This document shows positions 35,355 through 45,610 of a stretch of 64,000 bases of DNA, in pieces. The DNA lies in the NCBI RefSeq assembly GCF_016583565.1, contig NZ_NRRF01000015.1, positions 1 to 64,000 on the forward strand, in the 5' to 3' direction. Source of the DNA: Thiocystis violacea. GTDB lineage: Bacteria > Pseudomonadota > Gammaproteobacteria > Chromatiales > Chromatiaceae. The translations under genes and the position numbers were made by a program. Under the pieces are notes generated by a model. That model ran no database searches and was not told the DNA's origin. It worked only from the letters and a program-made list of their open reading frames with translations. Positions within the stretch are counted from its first letter, which is position 1, and the number at the start of each line of letters is the position of its first letter.

Positions 35355-36516
35355 GACTCGTAGCGTTCCGGAAGCCTTGTCTCAGCCTCCATTAGTGGCA
35401 CACATCATTCATCGCTTGGATGTCGGTGGCCTGGAAAATGGTCTGGTCAATCTGATCAATCGGATCCCGACCGGGCGCTTCCGGCATACCATCATCTGTC
35501 TGGAGCGGTACGACGAGCAGTTTAGGCGGCGTATCCAGCCAAATGTCGATGTCTACGCGCTCCACAAGCGCGAGGGCCAGGATCTCTGGCTTTTCGTGCG
35601 GCTTTGGCGGCTGCTGCGCCGCCTGCGTCCGGCCATTGTGCACACGCGCAATCTCTCGGCGCTCGAGTGCCAGATGTCCGCCTGGTTGGCGGGTGTTCCT
35701 GGGCGGGTGCATGGCGAGCACGGACGCGATGTGCATGATCTCGACAACACCAGCCCAAAATATCGTTGGTTGCGCCAGGTGTTCCGGCCGCTGGTCCATC
35801 GCTATATTCCGCTGTCGCGTGACCTGGAGTCCTATCTCGTCGCCGATATTGGGGTCAAGCCCGAGCGAATCGCCACCATACGCAATGGAGTCGATACCCA
35901 ACGCTTCGATCCCTGCTCCAAGCCTCAAGGGTGTCGCGCTGTCTTGCCGGATGGATTCGCCGGCCCTGAGCATTTGGTGATCGGCACCGTTGGACGTCTG
36001 GAACAGGTGAAGGATCAGATGACACTGGTTCGGGCCTTTGTCGCCTTGGTCACATCCGAACCTGGGGGCTTGGAGCGCTTTCGACTGGTCATCGTGGGTG
36101 ATGGCTCTCAGCGGAAGCCCATCGAGTCCTTGGTGCGCCAGGCCGGCCTGGAATCCAGCGTCTGGCTGGCAGGGAGTCGGGACGACATACCGGATTGTCT
36201 GCATGCGCTCGATATCTTCGTACTGCCGTCACTGGGCGAAGGGATCTCCAATACCATTCTGGAAGCCATGGCGAGCGGCTTGCCGGTGATCGCGACCCAG
36301 GTTGGGGGGAATGCCGAGCTGGTCGATCCTGGCGTGACCGGCTATCTCGTCCCCAGGGCTAACCCTGCCGCGATCACTGATCGCTTGCGCCATTACGCGC
36401 AACAGCCCCAGGTGCTGGCGATGCATGCAGAGCAGGCGCGTGAGCGTGCTGAGCGCGACTTCAGCCTCGATGCCATGGTCGAGCGCTATATGCGGGTCTA
36501 TGCTGATCTCCTCTGA
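35347..36516 (+). CDS. XrtA system glycosyltransferase, TIGR03088 type
   Basis: This GT4 glycosyltransferase has 389 residues: acceptor domain start HIIHRLDVGGLENGLVNLIN, linker VIGTVGRLEQVKDQ, and the C-terminal donor motif LPSLGEGISNTILEAMASG (E-X7-E). It adds a sugar to the repeat unit. The ATG at 35347 overlaps the exosortase stop by eight bases; a GTG three codons earlier is possible. Followed by a 194-base gap with no recognisable signal. Confidence 0.92.
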   Translation: MIETRSVPEALSQPPLVAHIIHRLDVGGLENGLVNLINRIPTGRFRHTIICLERYDEQFRRRIQPNVDVYALHKREGQDLWLFVRLWRLLRRLRPAIVHTRNLSALECQMSAWLAGVPGRVHGEHGRDVHDLDNTSPKYRWLRQVFRPLVHRYIPLSRDLESYLVADIGVKPERIATIRNGVDTQRFDPCSKPQGCRAVLPDGFAGPEHLVIGTVGRLEQVKDQMTLVRAFVALVTSEPGGLERFRLVIVGDGSQRKPIESLVRQAGLESSVWLAGSRDDIPDCLHALDIFVLPSLGEGISNTILEAMASGLPVIATQVGGNAELVDPGVTGYLVPRANPAAITDRLRHYAQQPQVLAMHAEQARERAERDFSLDAMVERYMRVYADLL

Positions 36517-36710
36517 ACCCTGTCCGGGTCGGCTGGCAAATGTCCGCTGAGTTCGGTCTGGCGGCCGCAATCGACGCTCAAGTGGCGGGATTCGGGACGC
36601 TTGATAAGCAGCATTCAAACCGCACCGCCAACTCGCCTGGAAGCCAGGCGTGACACGAGGACTATCGGTCCGGCTGCGGTGTGAGACTTGACGAAACAGG
36701 ATCGAAAGCT

Positions 36711-38624
36711 ATGTGTGGAATTTCAGGTATCTTCGATACCCGCGAGCGGAGACCGGTCGACGAAGCGCTGTTGTCCCGCATGAATCAGTCCCTCCATCAC
36801 CGGGGTCCGGATGATGGGGGGCTGCACTGCGAGCCTGGGGTAGGGCTTGCCCACCGGCGACTTTCGATCATCGACCTCTCGGGTGGCCATCAGCCGCTCT
36901 TCAATGAGGACCACACCGTCGTCGTGGTCTACAACGGCGAGATCTACAATTTCCAAGACCTGGCGCGCGAACTGACCGACAGCGGCCATGTCTTCCGCAC
37001 CCACAGCGATACAGAAGTGATCGTCCATGCCTGGGAGGAATGGGGAGACCGCTGCGTCGAGCGTTTTCGCGGCATGTTCGCCTTTGCTCTCTGGGATCGC
37101 AACCGCGAGACCCTGTTCTTGGCGCGCGACAGGCTCGGTATCAAACCCCTGCATTACGCCTTGCTGCCCGATGGGCGCTTGCTATTCGGTTCCGAGATCA
37201 AGGCCCTGCTGGTCGACGGCTCGCTCTCGCGTGAGATGGATCCACTAGCGGTCGAGGACTATTTCGCCTATGGCTACATCCCAGATCCGCGCAGTATCTT
37301 CAAGTCTGTAAGGAAGCTGCCCCCTGGTCACATACTGACGGTCAAGAGAGGGCAGCGCTGCTTGCCTGAGCCGCGGGAGTATTGGGATGTGTCCTTTCGC
37401 TCGAACGGCGTGCGCGATGCCGACGAGGTGGCTGGTCAGCTCATCGAGCGTTTGCGCGAAGCGGTGCGCATTCGTTTGGTCGCCGAAGTGCCGCTCGGGG
37501 CCTTTCTATCGGGCGGCGTCGATTCGAGTGCTGTAGTCGCCATGATGGCGGGGCTCTCGGATCGCCCCGTCAATACCTGTTCGATTTCGTTCGGGGATCC
37601 AGCCTTCAACGAAAGCGCCTTCGCCGAGCAGGTCGCTCGACGCTATGCGACCGACCATTATGTCGACGCGGTTGACCCGGACGACTTCGATCTGATCGAG
37701 CGTCTGGCCGGGATCTATGACGAGCCCTATGCGGACAGTTCAGCGATGCCCACCTATCGGGTCTGCGAACTGGCGCGCAAGCGCGTAACGGTTTGTCTGT
37801 CGGGCGATGGCGGCGACGAGAGTTTCGCCGGTTACCGTCGCTATCGCTGGCATCTGTACGAGGAGCAGTTGCGCGGTCCGATTCCGCAATGGTTCCGCGG
37901 GCCGGTCTTCGGTCTGCTGGGTGCGCTCTATCCCAAGGCGGATTGGGCGCCCAAGGTTCTGCGGGCCAAGTCGACCCTTCAGGCCCTAGCCTTGGATTCG
38001 CTTGAAGGCTATTGCGAGAGCGTTTCTATCCTGGCGAGTCAGGTACGCAAGGATCTGTTTTCGCCAAGGCTCAAGCGCGAGCTTCAGGGCTATCGCGCGG
38101 TCGAGGTGATCAGACACCATGCCGAGCGGGCTCCCGAGCATCCCCTGTCCCGTGTGCAATATCTGGACATGAAGACCTACTTGGCCGGCGACATACTGAC
38201 CAAGGTGGATCGGGCAAGCATGGCCCATGGCCTGGAGGTCAGGGTGCCGATCCTGGATCACCTGTTCCTGGATTGGGTCTCAGGATTGTCGCCGGACCTC
38301 AAGTTGTCTGGCCGGGAAGGGAAGTGGATCTTCAAGAAGGCGTTGGAGCCCCATCTCGGCCGCGAGACGCTCTATCGGCCGAAGATGGGGTTCGCGGTGC
38401 CCCTGGCCTCCTGGTTTCGTGGACCGCTGCGTGAAAAGGCCCGGCAACTGCTGCTTGGGTCAAGCTTGATGGAGACGGGATTTTTCGATGAAAGGCGCGT
38501 GCGTTGGATTCTTGAGCAGCATCAGTCGGGGATGCGGGACTTTAGCCCCGCGATCTGGAGTCTTATGATGTTCTCCGTATTCAATGCGCGCTGCAACCAG
38601 CTTCCGGCAGAGCCTGGGGTCTGA
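36711..38624 (+). CDS. XrtA system asparagine synthase-like amidotransferase
   Basis: This 637-residue protein resembles AsnB. Start fixed at ATG 36711 because Cys2 (MCGISGIFD) is the glutaminase nucleophile; an upstream in-frame start would bury it. The glutaminase domain includes LHHRGPDDGG, YNGEIYNF and THSDTEVI. The synthetase domain has the ATP loop LSGGVDSSAVVA (pyrophosphate-binding) and CLSGDGGDESFAGYRRY. It matches the exosortase A amidotransferase 1 family (TIGR03108), thought to amidate a uronic-acid or similar carboxyl group of the polysaccharide. It is the last recognised gene of the XrtA run. Confidence 0.93.
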   Translation: MCGISGIFDTRERRPVDEALLSRMNQSLHHRGPDDGGLHCEPGVGLAHRRLSIIDLSGGHQPLFNEDHTVVVVYNGEIYNFQDLARELTDSGHVFRTHSDTEVIVHAWEEWGDRCVERFRGMFAFALWDRNRETLFLARDRLGIKPLHYALLPDGRLLFGSEIKALLVDGSLSREMDPLAVEDYFAYGYIPDPRSIFKSVRKLPPGHILTVKRGQRCLPEPREYWDVSFRSNGVRDADEVAGQLIERLREAVRIRLVAEVPLGAFLSGGVDSSAVVAMMAGLSDRPVNTCSISFGDPAFNESAFAEQVARRYATDHYVDAVDPDDFDLIERLAGIYDEPYADSSAMPTYRVCELARKRVTVCLSGDGGDESFAGYRRYRWHLYEEQLRGPIPQWFRGPVFGLLGALYPKADWAPKVLRAKSTLQALALDSLEGYCESVSILASQVRKDLFSPRLKRELQGYRAVEVIRHHAERAPEHPLSRVQYLDMKTYLAGDILTKVDRASMAHGLEVRVPILDHLFLDWVSGLSPDLKLSGREGKWIFKKALEPHLGRETLYRPKMGFAVPLASWFRGPLREKARQLLLGSSLMETGFFDERRVRWILEQHQSGMRDFSPAIWSLMMFSVFNARCNQLPAEPGV

Positions 38625-38801
38625 ATTCGTGAGCTGCTCGCAGCGACGAGGAGGCGCTCCACCGTATCGGTCCGAGCTGTCTTGATCTTGCCGAAACGGA
38701 CTATTGCCCTCCGCAGCTAACTCTTGGTGTCTGGCTCTTTAGTCAGTGTAACCGAAGGCGCCAGCCTCAATAAGGACGTTGGAACCTTCGCCTTCCGTTG
38801 G

Positions 38802-39743
38802 ATGGTGTACCTTAAGCCGCTTCGATTTCAGGAGGGCGCCAAGCTGACCGCTGCTTCGCCAATTCGCTACATCGAGCCCGTCTACCGACCGCCGAGCGAG
38901 GCCAGCTCGCTCATCGTGCCGATCACCGACGGCTGCTCTTGGAATGGCTGCACCTTTTGCGAGATGTACAGCCAGCCGCAGAAGCGCTTTCGCGCACGCG
39001 AGCCGGCCGAGGTCTTGGAGGGCATCCGGCATGCGGGTGAACGCTTGGGCACTGAGGTGCGCCGCGTCTTCTTGGCCGATGGCGATGCCTTGGTGCTGCC
39101 GACGCGCCGATTGCTCGCCTATCTGGACGCCATCCGGACCCAACTGCCGTCCGTGCATCGGGTCTCCAGCTATTGTCTGCCCCGTAATCTGCGCAAGAAG
39201 ACGATCGGCGAACTGACTGAGCTTCGCGATGCGGGTCTGACGCTCGCGTACATGGGTGCCGAGTCGGGTGACGACGCCGTGCTCGAGCGCATCAACAAGG
39301 GCGAGACCTTCGCCTCCACCTGCGAGGCACTCGACAAGCTGGGTCAGGCCGGTATTCGCCGCTCGGTCATGATCATCAATGGCCTGGGTGGCATGTCGCT
39401 GAGCCTGGGGCACGCCGACAACTCGGCGCGCCTCATCAATGCGACGGCGCCCGAGTATCTCTCGACCCTGGTGCTCATGCTGGCCGACGGCGGCGTCCGC
39501 TATCGCCAAGCCTGGCCCGACTGGCAACCCCTGTCGCAAGCTGGCCTGTTGCGCGAGATGGAGCGCTTTCTAGCCGGGCTCGATCTGAAACGAACCATTT
39601 TCCGTTCCGATCATGCCTCGAACTGGCTGGTGCTGAAGGGGACGCTCGGCGCCGACAAGGCACGGCTCTTGGCGCAAGTCAGGGCGGCGATCGAGCGACC
39701 GGATACGGCACCATTGCGGGCGGCATCGACGCGGGGGCTGTAG
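38802..39743 (+). CDS. Radical SAM protein with CX4CX2C cluster motif
   Basis: This protein (about 313 residues from the ATG at 38802) has ITDGCSWNGCTFCEMY, a radical SAM iron-sulfur motif with four instead of three residues between the first two cysteines (Cys45, Cys50, Cys53). It also has the later strands VFLADGDALVLPTRRL, YMGAESGDDAVLERI and SVMIINGLGG. Similar radical SAM proteins with CSxNxCTFC are widespread but without assigned function. The frame is open upstream to a TTG at 38724; no good ribosome-binding site supports either start. It is 178 bases after the amidotransferase and might be co-transcribed with the cluster. Confidence 0.75.
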   Translation: MVYLKPLRFQEGAKLTAASPIRYIEPVYRPPSEASSLIVPITDGCSWNGCTFCEMYSQPQKRFRAREPAEVLEGIRHAGERLGTEVRRVFLADGDALVLPTRRLLAYLDAIRTQLPSVHRVSSYCLPRNLRKKTIGELTELRDAGLTLAYMGAESGDDAVLERINKGETFASTCEALDKLGQAGIRRSVMIINGLGGMSLSLGHADNSARLINATAPEYLSTLVLMLADGGVRYRQAWPDWQPLSQAGLLREMERFLAGLDLKRTIFRSDHASNWLVLKGTLGADKARLLAQVRAAIERPDTAPLRAASTRGL

Positions 39744-39946
39744 GCCGGGACTTTGGTCGAGCGAGGGCCGATGGACGCTTCCTGATGCGCGCGCTGCCCA
39801 AGCGTGGTCGCATCGGTGCTGCGTCTCGTCCTCGGTGTCCTTCCCGCTACAAGGCTTGAAAGATCGGCGCGTCAGCGTCAGTTGGTTGTCTGCGGTTGTG
39901 CCGGCGTTCAGTTCGCGGCGCGACGCGCCGACTTCGCCCTTCGTCC

Positions 39947-41482
39947 ATGGAGGTGGGCCTCGTGGAGACGCATCGAGATCGAACCGCAACGGATCATGGC
40001 GCGCAAGAGGGCGCCGGCGGCAAGCATGGCCTGTGCCTGGTCTTGGGCGCGAGTGGCTATATCGGGAGTCACCTCGTCCCGGAACTGGTCGCAGCCGGGT
40101 TCCGGGTGCGTGTCTCCTCGCGCGATCCGGCCGTGCTGGAGGCGCGTGGCTGGCCGGGCGTCGAGATCGTCGCGGCGGATGTTCTGGCGCCGGAGACCTT
40201 GGGTCCTGTGTTTCAGGATGTCGAGGTCGCCTACTATCTGGTCCACTCGATGGCGGCGGGGCGCAATTTCGGGCGCTTGGATCTCGAGGCCGCGCGCCAT
40301 GTTGCCGCCGCCGCGAGCGCTGCGGGTGTCAGGCGGATCGTCTATCTCGGTGGCTTGGTGCCGGAGGACGCGGCCAGCGAGCACATCGTCTCCCGTCGTG
40401 ATACGGGCGATGTGCTGCGTCAGGGGCCGGTCCCCGTGACGGAGTTGCGCGCCGGGATCATCGTGGGGCCGGGCTCGGCGGCCTTCGAGGTGATGCGTGA
40501 TCTGGTGCTGCATCTGCCCGTGATGATCACGCCACGCTGGGTGCAGGCGAAGTCTCCGCCGGTCGCCCTGGAGAATCTCCTGACCTATCTCGTGCGCGTC
40601 CCGTGGATCCAGGAAACCGCCGGCCATTGTTACGATACGGCTGGCCCCGAGACGCTGACCTACCGCGAGATGATGGGGATCCTGGCCGAGGCGGCCGGTC
40701 GACGACCGCCCTGGATCATTCCGGTGCCTGTTCTGACCCCGCGCCTCTCATCCTATTGGCTGCGCCTCGTGACCTCGGTGCCGACCAATATCGCTCGGGC
40801 CTTGATCGAGGGGCTGAGACACGATTTCTATGCCGACGACGCCCAGCTGCGCCGGCTGGTGCCGCAGCCTTTGTTGGGTTTTCGTGAGGCTGTCGAGGCG
40901 GCGTTCGCCATCGAGCGAAGCGGTGGGGTCGTCACGCGTTGGACCGAGGGGGCTTTTGCTGTGCGTGAGCGCCAGATCGACTATTCCTATTATGCGAAGC
41001 GTGCCTCCGGCAGCGCTGAGACCCGGGTCGAACCGGCTGAGGTGTGGCGCGTCGTGTCGGCGATCGGTGGCGACACTCGCTACTACTACCTGAACACCCT
41101 CTGGTCGATCCGGGAATGGATGGATTGGCTGGTGGGTGGGCCGGGGCTGCGGCGAGGACGCCGCCATCCCCAGGAGGTGCGCGTTGGGGACCAGATCGAC
41201 TATTGGAGGGTCATCGGCGCGGAGCCCGGCAGGCGTCTGACGCTTGCCTTCGGGATGCGAGCACCTGGTGCCGGCGTGCTCGAATTCGAGCTGACTCCGC
41301 GACCGGCGGGCGGCACGCGCCTGACGGCGACGGCCTACTGGCACCCGGCTGGCGTTTGGGGGCTGCTCTATTGGCTTGCCTTCGAGCCGATGCATCAGGT
41401 GCTCTTCTCGGGACTCACCCGCGAGATCTGCCGGCGCGCCGAGTCCGGCGCCACACTCAAGGCCGGGTCAGCCGCTCGTTGA
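39947..41482 (+). CDS. SDR-family NAD(P)-binding protein with C-terminal DUF2867
   Basis: This protein of about 511 residues has an N-terminal Rossmann fold (CLVLGASGYIGSHLVPELVA) of the atypical SDR/NmrA-like kind with YYLVHSMAAG and RIVYLGGLVPE. A C-terminal DUF2867 domain begins near residue 345 (SYYAKRASGSAETRV; LNTLWSIREWMDWLVGG). The pairing is well known among proteobacterial proteins of unknown function; DUF2867 has an SRPBCC-like fold that may hold a hydrophobic ligand. Start at ATG 39947 is plausible but not certain, as the frame is open upstream. Confidence 0.8.
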   Translation: MEVGLVETHRDRTATDHGAQEGAGGKHGLCLVLGASGYIGSHLVPELVAAGFRVRVSSRDPAVLEARGWPGVEIVAADVLAPETLGPVFQDVEVAYYLVHSMAAGRNFGRLDLEAARHVAAAASAAGVRRIVYLGGLVPEDAASEHIVSRRDTGDVLRQGPVPVTELRAGIIVGPGSAAFEVMRDLVLHLPVMITPRWVQAKSPPVALENLLTYLVRVPWIQETAGHCYDTAGPETLTYREMMGILAEAAGRRPPWIIPVPVLTPRLSSYWLRLVTSVPTNIARALIEGLRHDFYADDAQLRRLVPQPLLGFREAVEAAFAIERSGGVVTRWTEGAFAVRERQIDYSYYAKRASGSAETRVEPAEVWRVVSAIGGDTRYYYLNTLWSIREWMDWLVGGPGLRRGRRHPQEVRVGDQIDYWRVIGAEPGRRLTLAFGMRAPGAGVLEFELTPRPAGGTRLTATAYWHPAGVWGLLYWLAFEPMHQVLFSGLTREICRRAESGATLKAGSAAR

Positions 41483-41589
41483 TCTCCGGGAAACCAGCTC
41501 CAACCGCCGCGCGCTGGTTGTTCGCGCGGGGGTCTTGCAGGATGTGAGCTACGTCTGGAATTTGCCCGAGCGTGCAAACGCTTGCGCGG

Positions 41590-42039
41590 TCAGTCTTTCG
41601 CCGCCAAGAGGGCGTTCAGTCGTTTCAGCTCTTTTTCCGCCCGCACTTTCTCGGTGACGTCGTACTGGATGCCAAGGTAATAGATGAGATGACCTTGCTG
41701 GTCGTACAGCGGACGGATCGTGAACTGGTTGTAGAAGAGGCTTCCGTCCTTGCGGTAGTTCTTCAGTGTGACCGTCACTGAGCTGCGTGTCTCAAGGCAT
41801 TCACGAATACGGGCCAGCTCGGGCTGGTCGTCGTCCTCGCCCTGGAGGAAGCGGCAGTTGCGACCGAGGATCTCGTCCCTGTCGTAGCCTGTGATCAGCT
41901 CGAAGGCCTCGTTGGCATAGACGATGGGGTTATCGTCCTGGTCCGGGTCCGATAGGGTCACGCCATTGACGCAGGTATCGAGGATCTGGGATAGGACGAA
42001 TGGGATGGTGCCGATGTCTTTTTCGACGATGAAATCCAT
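41590..42039 (-). CDS. Short LOV (blue-light) protein
   Basis: This 149-residue single PAS domain has every LOV hallmark: photoactive Cys62 in GRNCRFLQGEDD, flavin-contacting NYRKDGSLFYNQF and GIQYDVTEKV, the terminal Gln strand. A short N-cap helix and a C-terminal charged helix (RAEKELKRLNALLAAKD) complete it. There is no kinase, GGDEF or HTH output domain, so it is a short LOV that would signal through dimer rearrangement or a partner. The SRPBCC gene lies 18 bases upstream on the same strand and is the likely partner. In a phototroph, a blue-light sensor is biologically reasonable. Confidence 0.88.
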   Translation of the reverse strand: MDFIVEKDIGTIPFVLSQILDTCVNGVTLSDPDQDDNPIVYANEAFELITGYDRDEILGRNCRFLQGEDDDQPELARIRECLETRSSVTVTLKNYRKDGSLFYNQFTIRPLYDQQGHLIYYLGIQYDVTEKVRAEKELKRLNALLAAKD

Positions 42040-42057
42040 GTGACTCTCCGAATGGTG

Positions 42058-42522
42058 TCAGCCTTGGCTGTTCGACGACAGCGCTTGTTCGCTCTCGATC
42101 AAACCTTTGATGTTGCGCACCACCCGCTCGGCGCCGTCTTGGATCGCGACTCGAATCAGCTTTTCGAACGGCCGCATGTAGAGTTCGATTCGCGTCAAGT
42201 CGAAGCGGAAATGCAGTCGTGAGCACTCGCCAGAGGGCTCGATATGGTACTGCGTTCGAAACTGGCCGGTCTGCTCGGCGAAGCCGACGTGTGTCGGCGG
42301 CTCCAAGGTGACGACGCGGAAGGTTGTGTCGCTCTTGCGGCCCTGGTCGATGCGGATCTGCCGTGCTCGGCTGCCTATGCGCAAGGGGCCAGGCGTCAGG
42401 ATGTCGATCTGCTGAACCTCGGGCGACCAGCGTTTGTAATTGGTTCCGAATTCGGTCGCCACGAAGTCAAACACGCGCGCCGACTCGACGTTGATCAGAA
42501 TGCTTGCTTCACCTCGAACCAC
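42058..42522 (-). CDS. SRPBCC-fold protein, co-transcribed with the LOV gene
   Basis: This 154-residue START/SRPBCC-like protein begins GEASILINVESARVFDFVAT and continues KRWSPEVQQIDIL and THVGFAEQTGQFRTQYHIEP, ending in the long C-terminal helix that closes the ligand cavity. Members bind or transform hydrophobic ligands; this one shows no catalytic signature. It precedes the LOV gene by 18 bases. No signal peptide. Ligand unknown. Confidence 0.8.
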   Translation of the reverse strand: MVRGEASILINVESARVFDFVATEFGTNYKRWSPEVQQIDILTPGPLRIGSRARQIRIDQGRKSDTTFRVVTLEPPTHVGFAEQTGQFRTQYHIEPSGECSRLHFRFDLTRIELYMRPFEKLIRVAIQDGAERVVRNIKGLIESEQALSSNSQG

Positions 42523-42899
42523 GGTGGATCTGCCTCCGTTTGTTCTGGCTGGCGCTTAGGGTGCGCCCTTCATCCCGAGCGAGACTCATCGACTCAGGGT
42601 CAAGCGCACATCAGCGTGGGCGCCTATTCTGTCTCAAATCACGCGAACCTGTCCTCTCGAAGGCAGGTGGGATGCATGGGCGCGAGGGCGCCAGGCTGAG
42701 CAGCTACCTCGTCTCGATTAGATGGGGTGTCTCTGCCCGCCGTCCAAGCCGATCGATAAAGCCGGCTCGGGTTCGACAGCCCTCCTATCGACGCATCCGT
42801 CTCGGTTCGCTTCATCCGCGCGCCTCAGTTGTCGCGCCAAGGGTCAGTGCGGCAGACATCTGAACATTTGAAAGCAGGCGCCAACGCGGTCGCCGGCGC
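42523..42899. other. Intergenic stretch without recognisable features
   Basis: Both strands lack a convincing gene, hairpin terminator or promoter. It should contain the promoter of the SRPBCC-LOV unit and the 3' end of the der transcript. Confidence 0.4.
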
Positions 42900-44297
42900 T
42901 CAGTGCTTGCGCTGGGTAAATCGCTTCAAGCGCTGTTTCTTCGCGATCTGGCGGGCCGTGAGCTGGTTGTGTTTGCCTTCGAAGGGGTTGCTCCCGCTCT
43001 TGAATTCGAGACGCAGAGGGGTGCCGGCCAGGTCGAGTGACTTACGGAATCGGTTGATGAGGTAACGCCGGTAGGTCTCTGGGACCGAGTCGGTCTGGTT
43101 GCCGTGGATGACGATGATTGGCGGGTTGCGCCCGCCTTGGTGGGCATAGCGCAGCTTGATGCGGCGGCCCTTGACCAAGGGCGGCTGGTGCTCCATCACC
43201 GCGGCTTCGAGCAGGCGGGTCAGCTCCGGGGTGGCAAGATTCCGTGTCGCGTTGGTATAGGCGCTGTCGACCTCGTCGAGCAGCAGACCGACGCCGCTGC
43301 CGTGCAGTGCGGAGACCAGGTGCAGCTTGGCGAAGTCGAGGAAGGCGAGCTTGCGCGAGAACTGGTCCTTGACCTGATCACGCTGCTCCGAGGCCAATCC
43401 GTCCCACTTGTTGATCGCGACGACCAGGGCGCGTCCGCTTTCGATGATGTGTCCTGCCAGGGTCGCGTCCTGCTCGCCGATGCCAGCGTGGGCGTCGATC
43501 ACCAGGATGACCACGTTCGCCGCCTCGATCGCCTGCAGCGTCTTGATGACACTGAACTTTTCGATGACGTCCTGCACCCGCGCGCGGCGCCGCAGCCCGG
43601 CGGTGTCGATCAGGGTGTAGTGGCGCCCGAGGCGCTCGAAGGGGATGAAGATGCTGTCGCGCGTGGTGCCCGGGCTGTCGAAGGTGACCAGGCGTTCCTC
43701 GCCGAGCAGACGGTTGATCAGGGTCGACTTGCCGGCATTGGGACGGCCGACCACGGCAACCTTGACACCTTGCTCCTCCGCGCCGTCCCCGTCGCCAGAC
43801 TCCTGCTCGGGCATGAGCGCGAAGACATGATCGATGAGCGTGCGCACACCGAGTCCCTGGGTGGCCGAGACCGCCCAGGGCTCACCGAGGCCGAGTTGAT
43901 GGAAGTCCGCGACCGCTAAGGTCGGGTCCATGGTGTCGCTCTTGTTGACGATGAGGGTGATCGGCTTGCCGAGCCGTCGCAGGCGCTGGGCGATCTCGAG
44001 ATCTTCCGGCGTGCAGCCGTCCTTGGTGTCGACCAGGAAGAGCAGATGATCGGCCTCTTCGATGGCCAGCTGCACCTGGCGCTCCATCAGTGCCTCGACG
44101 CCCTCGGCCGCGGAGCCGATGCCGCCGGTGTCGACGATGATGTAGGGGCCGGGGCCGATGCGTCCGACGCCGTATTGACGGTCGCGCGTCAAGCCAGGGA
44201 AGTCCGCGACAAGGGCGTCACGAGTCCGCGTCAATCGGTTGAATAGGGTGGATTTGCCGACGTTGGGCCGGCCGATCAGGGTGATGACGGGTAGCAT
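42900..44297 (-). CDS. der: Ribosome-assembly GTPase Der (EngA)
   Basis: This 465-residue protein has two tandem G domains: GRPNVGKST with later NKSD (first) and GRPNAGKST with NKWD (second, [10 protein letters not shown]). A C-terminal KH-like domain ([19 protein letters not shown]) ends in a basic tail ([15 protein letters not shown]). Der helps mature the 50S ribosomal subunit. It is the last gene of the hisS-yfgM-bamB-der run, five bases after bamB. Confidence 0.97.
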   Translation of the reverse strand: MLPVITLIGRPNVGKSTLFNRLTRTRDALVADFPGLTRDRQYGVGRIGPGPYIIVDTGGIGSAAEGVEALMERQVQLAIEEADHLLFLVDTKDGCTPEDLEIAQRLRRLGKPITLIVNKSDTMDPTLAVADFHQLGLGEPWAVSATQGLGVRTLIDHVFALMPEQESGDGDGAEEQGVKVAVVGRPNAGKSTLINRLLGEERLVTFDSPGTTRDSIFIPFERLGRHYTLIDTAGLRRRARVQDVIEKFSVIKTLQAIEAANVVILVIDAHAGIGEQDATLAGHIIESGRALVVAINKWDGLASEQRDQVKDQFSRKLAFLDFAKLHLVSALHGSGVGLLLDEVDSAYTNATRNLATPELTRLLEAAVMEHQPPLVKGRRIKLRYAHQGGRNPPIIVIHGNQTDSVPETYRRYLINRFRKSLDLAGTPLRLEFKSGSNPFEGKHNQLTARQIAKKQRLKRFTQRKH

Positions 44298-44302
44298 GCG
44301 GT

Positions 44303-45592
44303 TCAGCGCGGCGCGGCCGTGCTGGCCGGTATGTCGAGGGACTGCTCCTGAGGAGGTTTTTGCATGGTCTCTTTTTTCGCCTTGAAATCCAGCAGGGACT
44401 TCGTGGGGGAGGGCGCGCCGAGGGTCAGTGCGGTCAGGGTGCCGTCTTCCGCATAGACGTACAGGCGGCTGCCCTCGACCAGCGGACGTGAGGTGATGCC
44501 TGTCTTCTTGGCGATGCGCACGCGCCCGACCAGGCGGCCATCCGATTTGTTGAGGAGGTGAAGGTAGCCGTCGAAGTCGCCGAGGGCGATGTAGTTACCG
44601 ATGAGTGCTGGCGCGGTGAGTTGGCGGTAGCGCAGATCCTCTTGCTTCCAGCGGCCGGCGCCGTCATTGACGTTGGCGCCCCAGACTTGGTCTTTCGAGT
44701 CGGTCACATAGAGTCCGCTCGCATCGGCCGCGAGTCCGGCATGCGCCGAGAGCTCCCGCCGCCAGTCGACGTTTCCGGTGGTGGCGTCCACCGCCGCGAG
44801 ATCCCCGTTGTAGGTGCCGACGTAGAGGGTGTTGTCGATCAAGATCGGATCGGCGTCGACATCGGCGATGCGGGCGAGTTCGGAGCGGCCGCGGGGGCGC
44901 GTGACCACGATCTCCCACAGCGGGACGCCTTCGTTGGTGTCGATCTTCACGAGCTTTCCGCCCGAGAGGCCCACGATGGTCGCGCCAGGAAGGATCAGGG
45001 GTGTACTGCTGCCCCGCAGCGTCAGGACGGGGGCGGGGTAGGCGACGCGCCAGAGTTCCTTGCCCGTGCTGGCCTCCATGCCATAGACGGTGTCGTCCAG
45101 GGTGTGCACGATGACTTTGCCGTCGCCGGTGAGTCGCGGCACCGAGAGGACTTCGCTCCCCAGTTTGCTGTGCCAAAGCTCATGGCCATCCTTGACCGAA
45201 AGGGCCACTAAGTCGCCCTGGCTCGTGCCCAGGACGAGCGTCTCGCCGGAGATGGCGGGGCCGCCGCTGAAGGCGTACTGGGTGTCGCGACGCCAAATTT
45301 CGCGGCCGGAGTCGGCGGCGAGCGCGACCACACGTCCACGGGCATCCGCCACATAGAGCTGCCCGCCCGCGAGGATCGGCACCAGGTAGAGTCGCCGGCC
45401 ATCGGTGCCATGTGTCGGGCGCTCCGACCAGAGCTCGGTGATGCCGACCTGCTGCGCGATGTCGGTCAACTCCGTCGGTGGTGTTGGATCCTTCTCTTTC
45501 GTGAACCAGGGAATGCTGCCGCAGCCGGCGAGCAGCGTGGTCGCGATCAGGAAGCCAAGGGTTGCGGGCAGTGCGCTGAGTCGGGATGCCAT
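44303..45592 (-). CDS. bamB: Outer-membrane assembly lipoprotein BamB
   Basis: A lipoprotein signal ([10 protein letters not shown]) is followed by an eight-bladed PQQ-like beta-propeller whose blades repeat patterns such as [31 protein letters not shown] and [14 protein letters not shown]. BamB is part of the BAM complex that inserts barrel proteins into the outer membrane. At 429 residues it is longer than the usual ~390, owing to a Pro/Lys-rich tail ([15 protein letters not shown]). Position between yfgM and der is canonical. Confidence 0.96.
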   Translation of the reverse strand: MASRLSALPATLGFLIATTLLAGCGSIPWFTKEKDPTPPTELTDIAQQVGITELWSERPTHGTDGRRLYLVPILAGGQLYVADARGRVVALAADSGREIWRRDTQYAFSGGPAISGETLVLGTSQGDLVALSVKDGHELWHSKLGSEVLSVPRLTGDGKVIVHTLDDTVYGMEASTGKELWRVAYPAPVLTLRGSSTPLILPGATIVGLSGGKLVKIDTNEGVPLWEIVVTRPRGRSELARIADVDADPILIDNTLYVGTYNGDLAAVDATTGNVDWRRELSAHAGLAADASGLYVTDSKDQVWGANVNDGAGRWKQEDLRYRQLTAPALIGNYIALGDFDGYLHLLNKSDGRLVGRVRIAKKTGITSRPLVEGSRLYVYAEDGTLTALTLGAPSPTKSLLDFKAKKETMQKPPQEQSLDIPASTAAPR

Positions 45593-45610
45593 GAGAGGGC
45601 TCCGTGGCGC

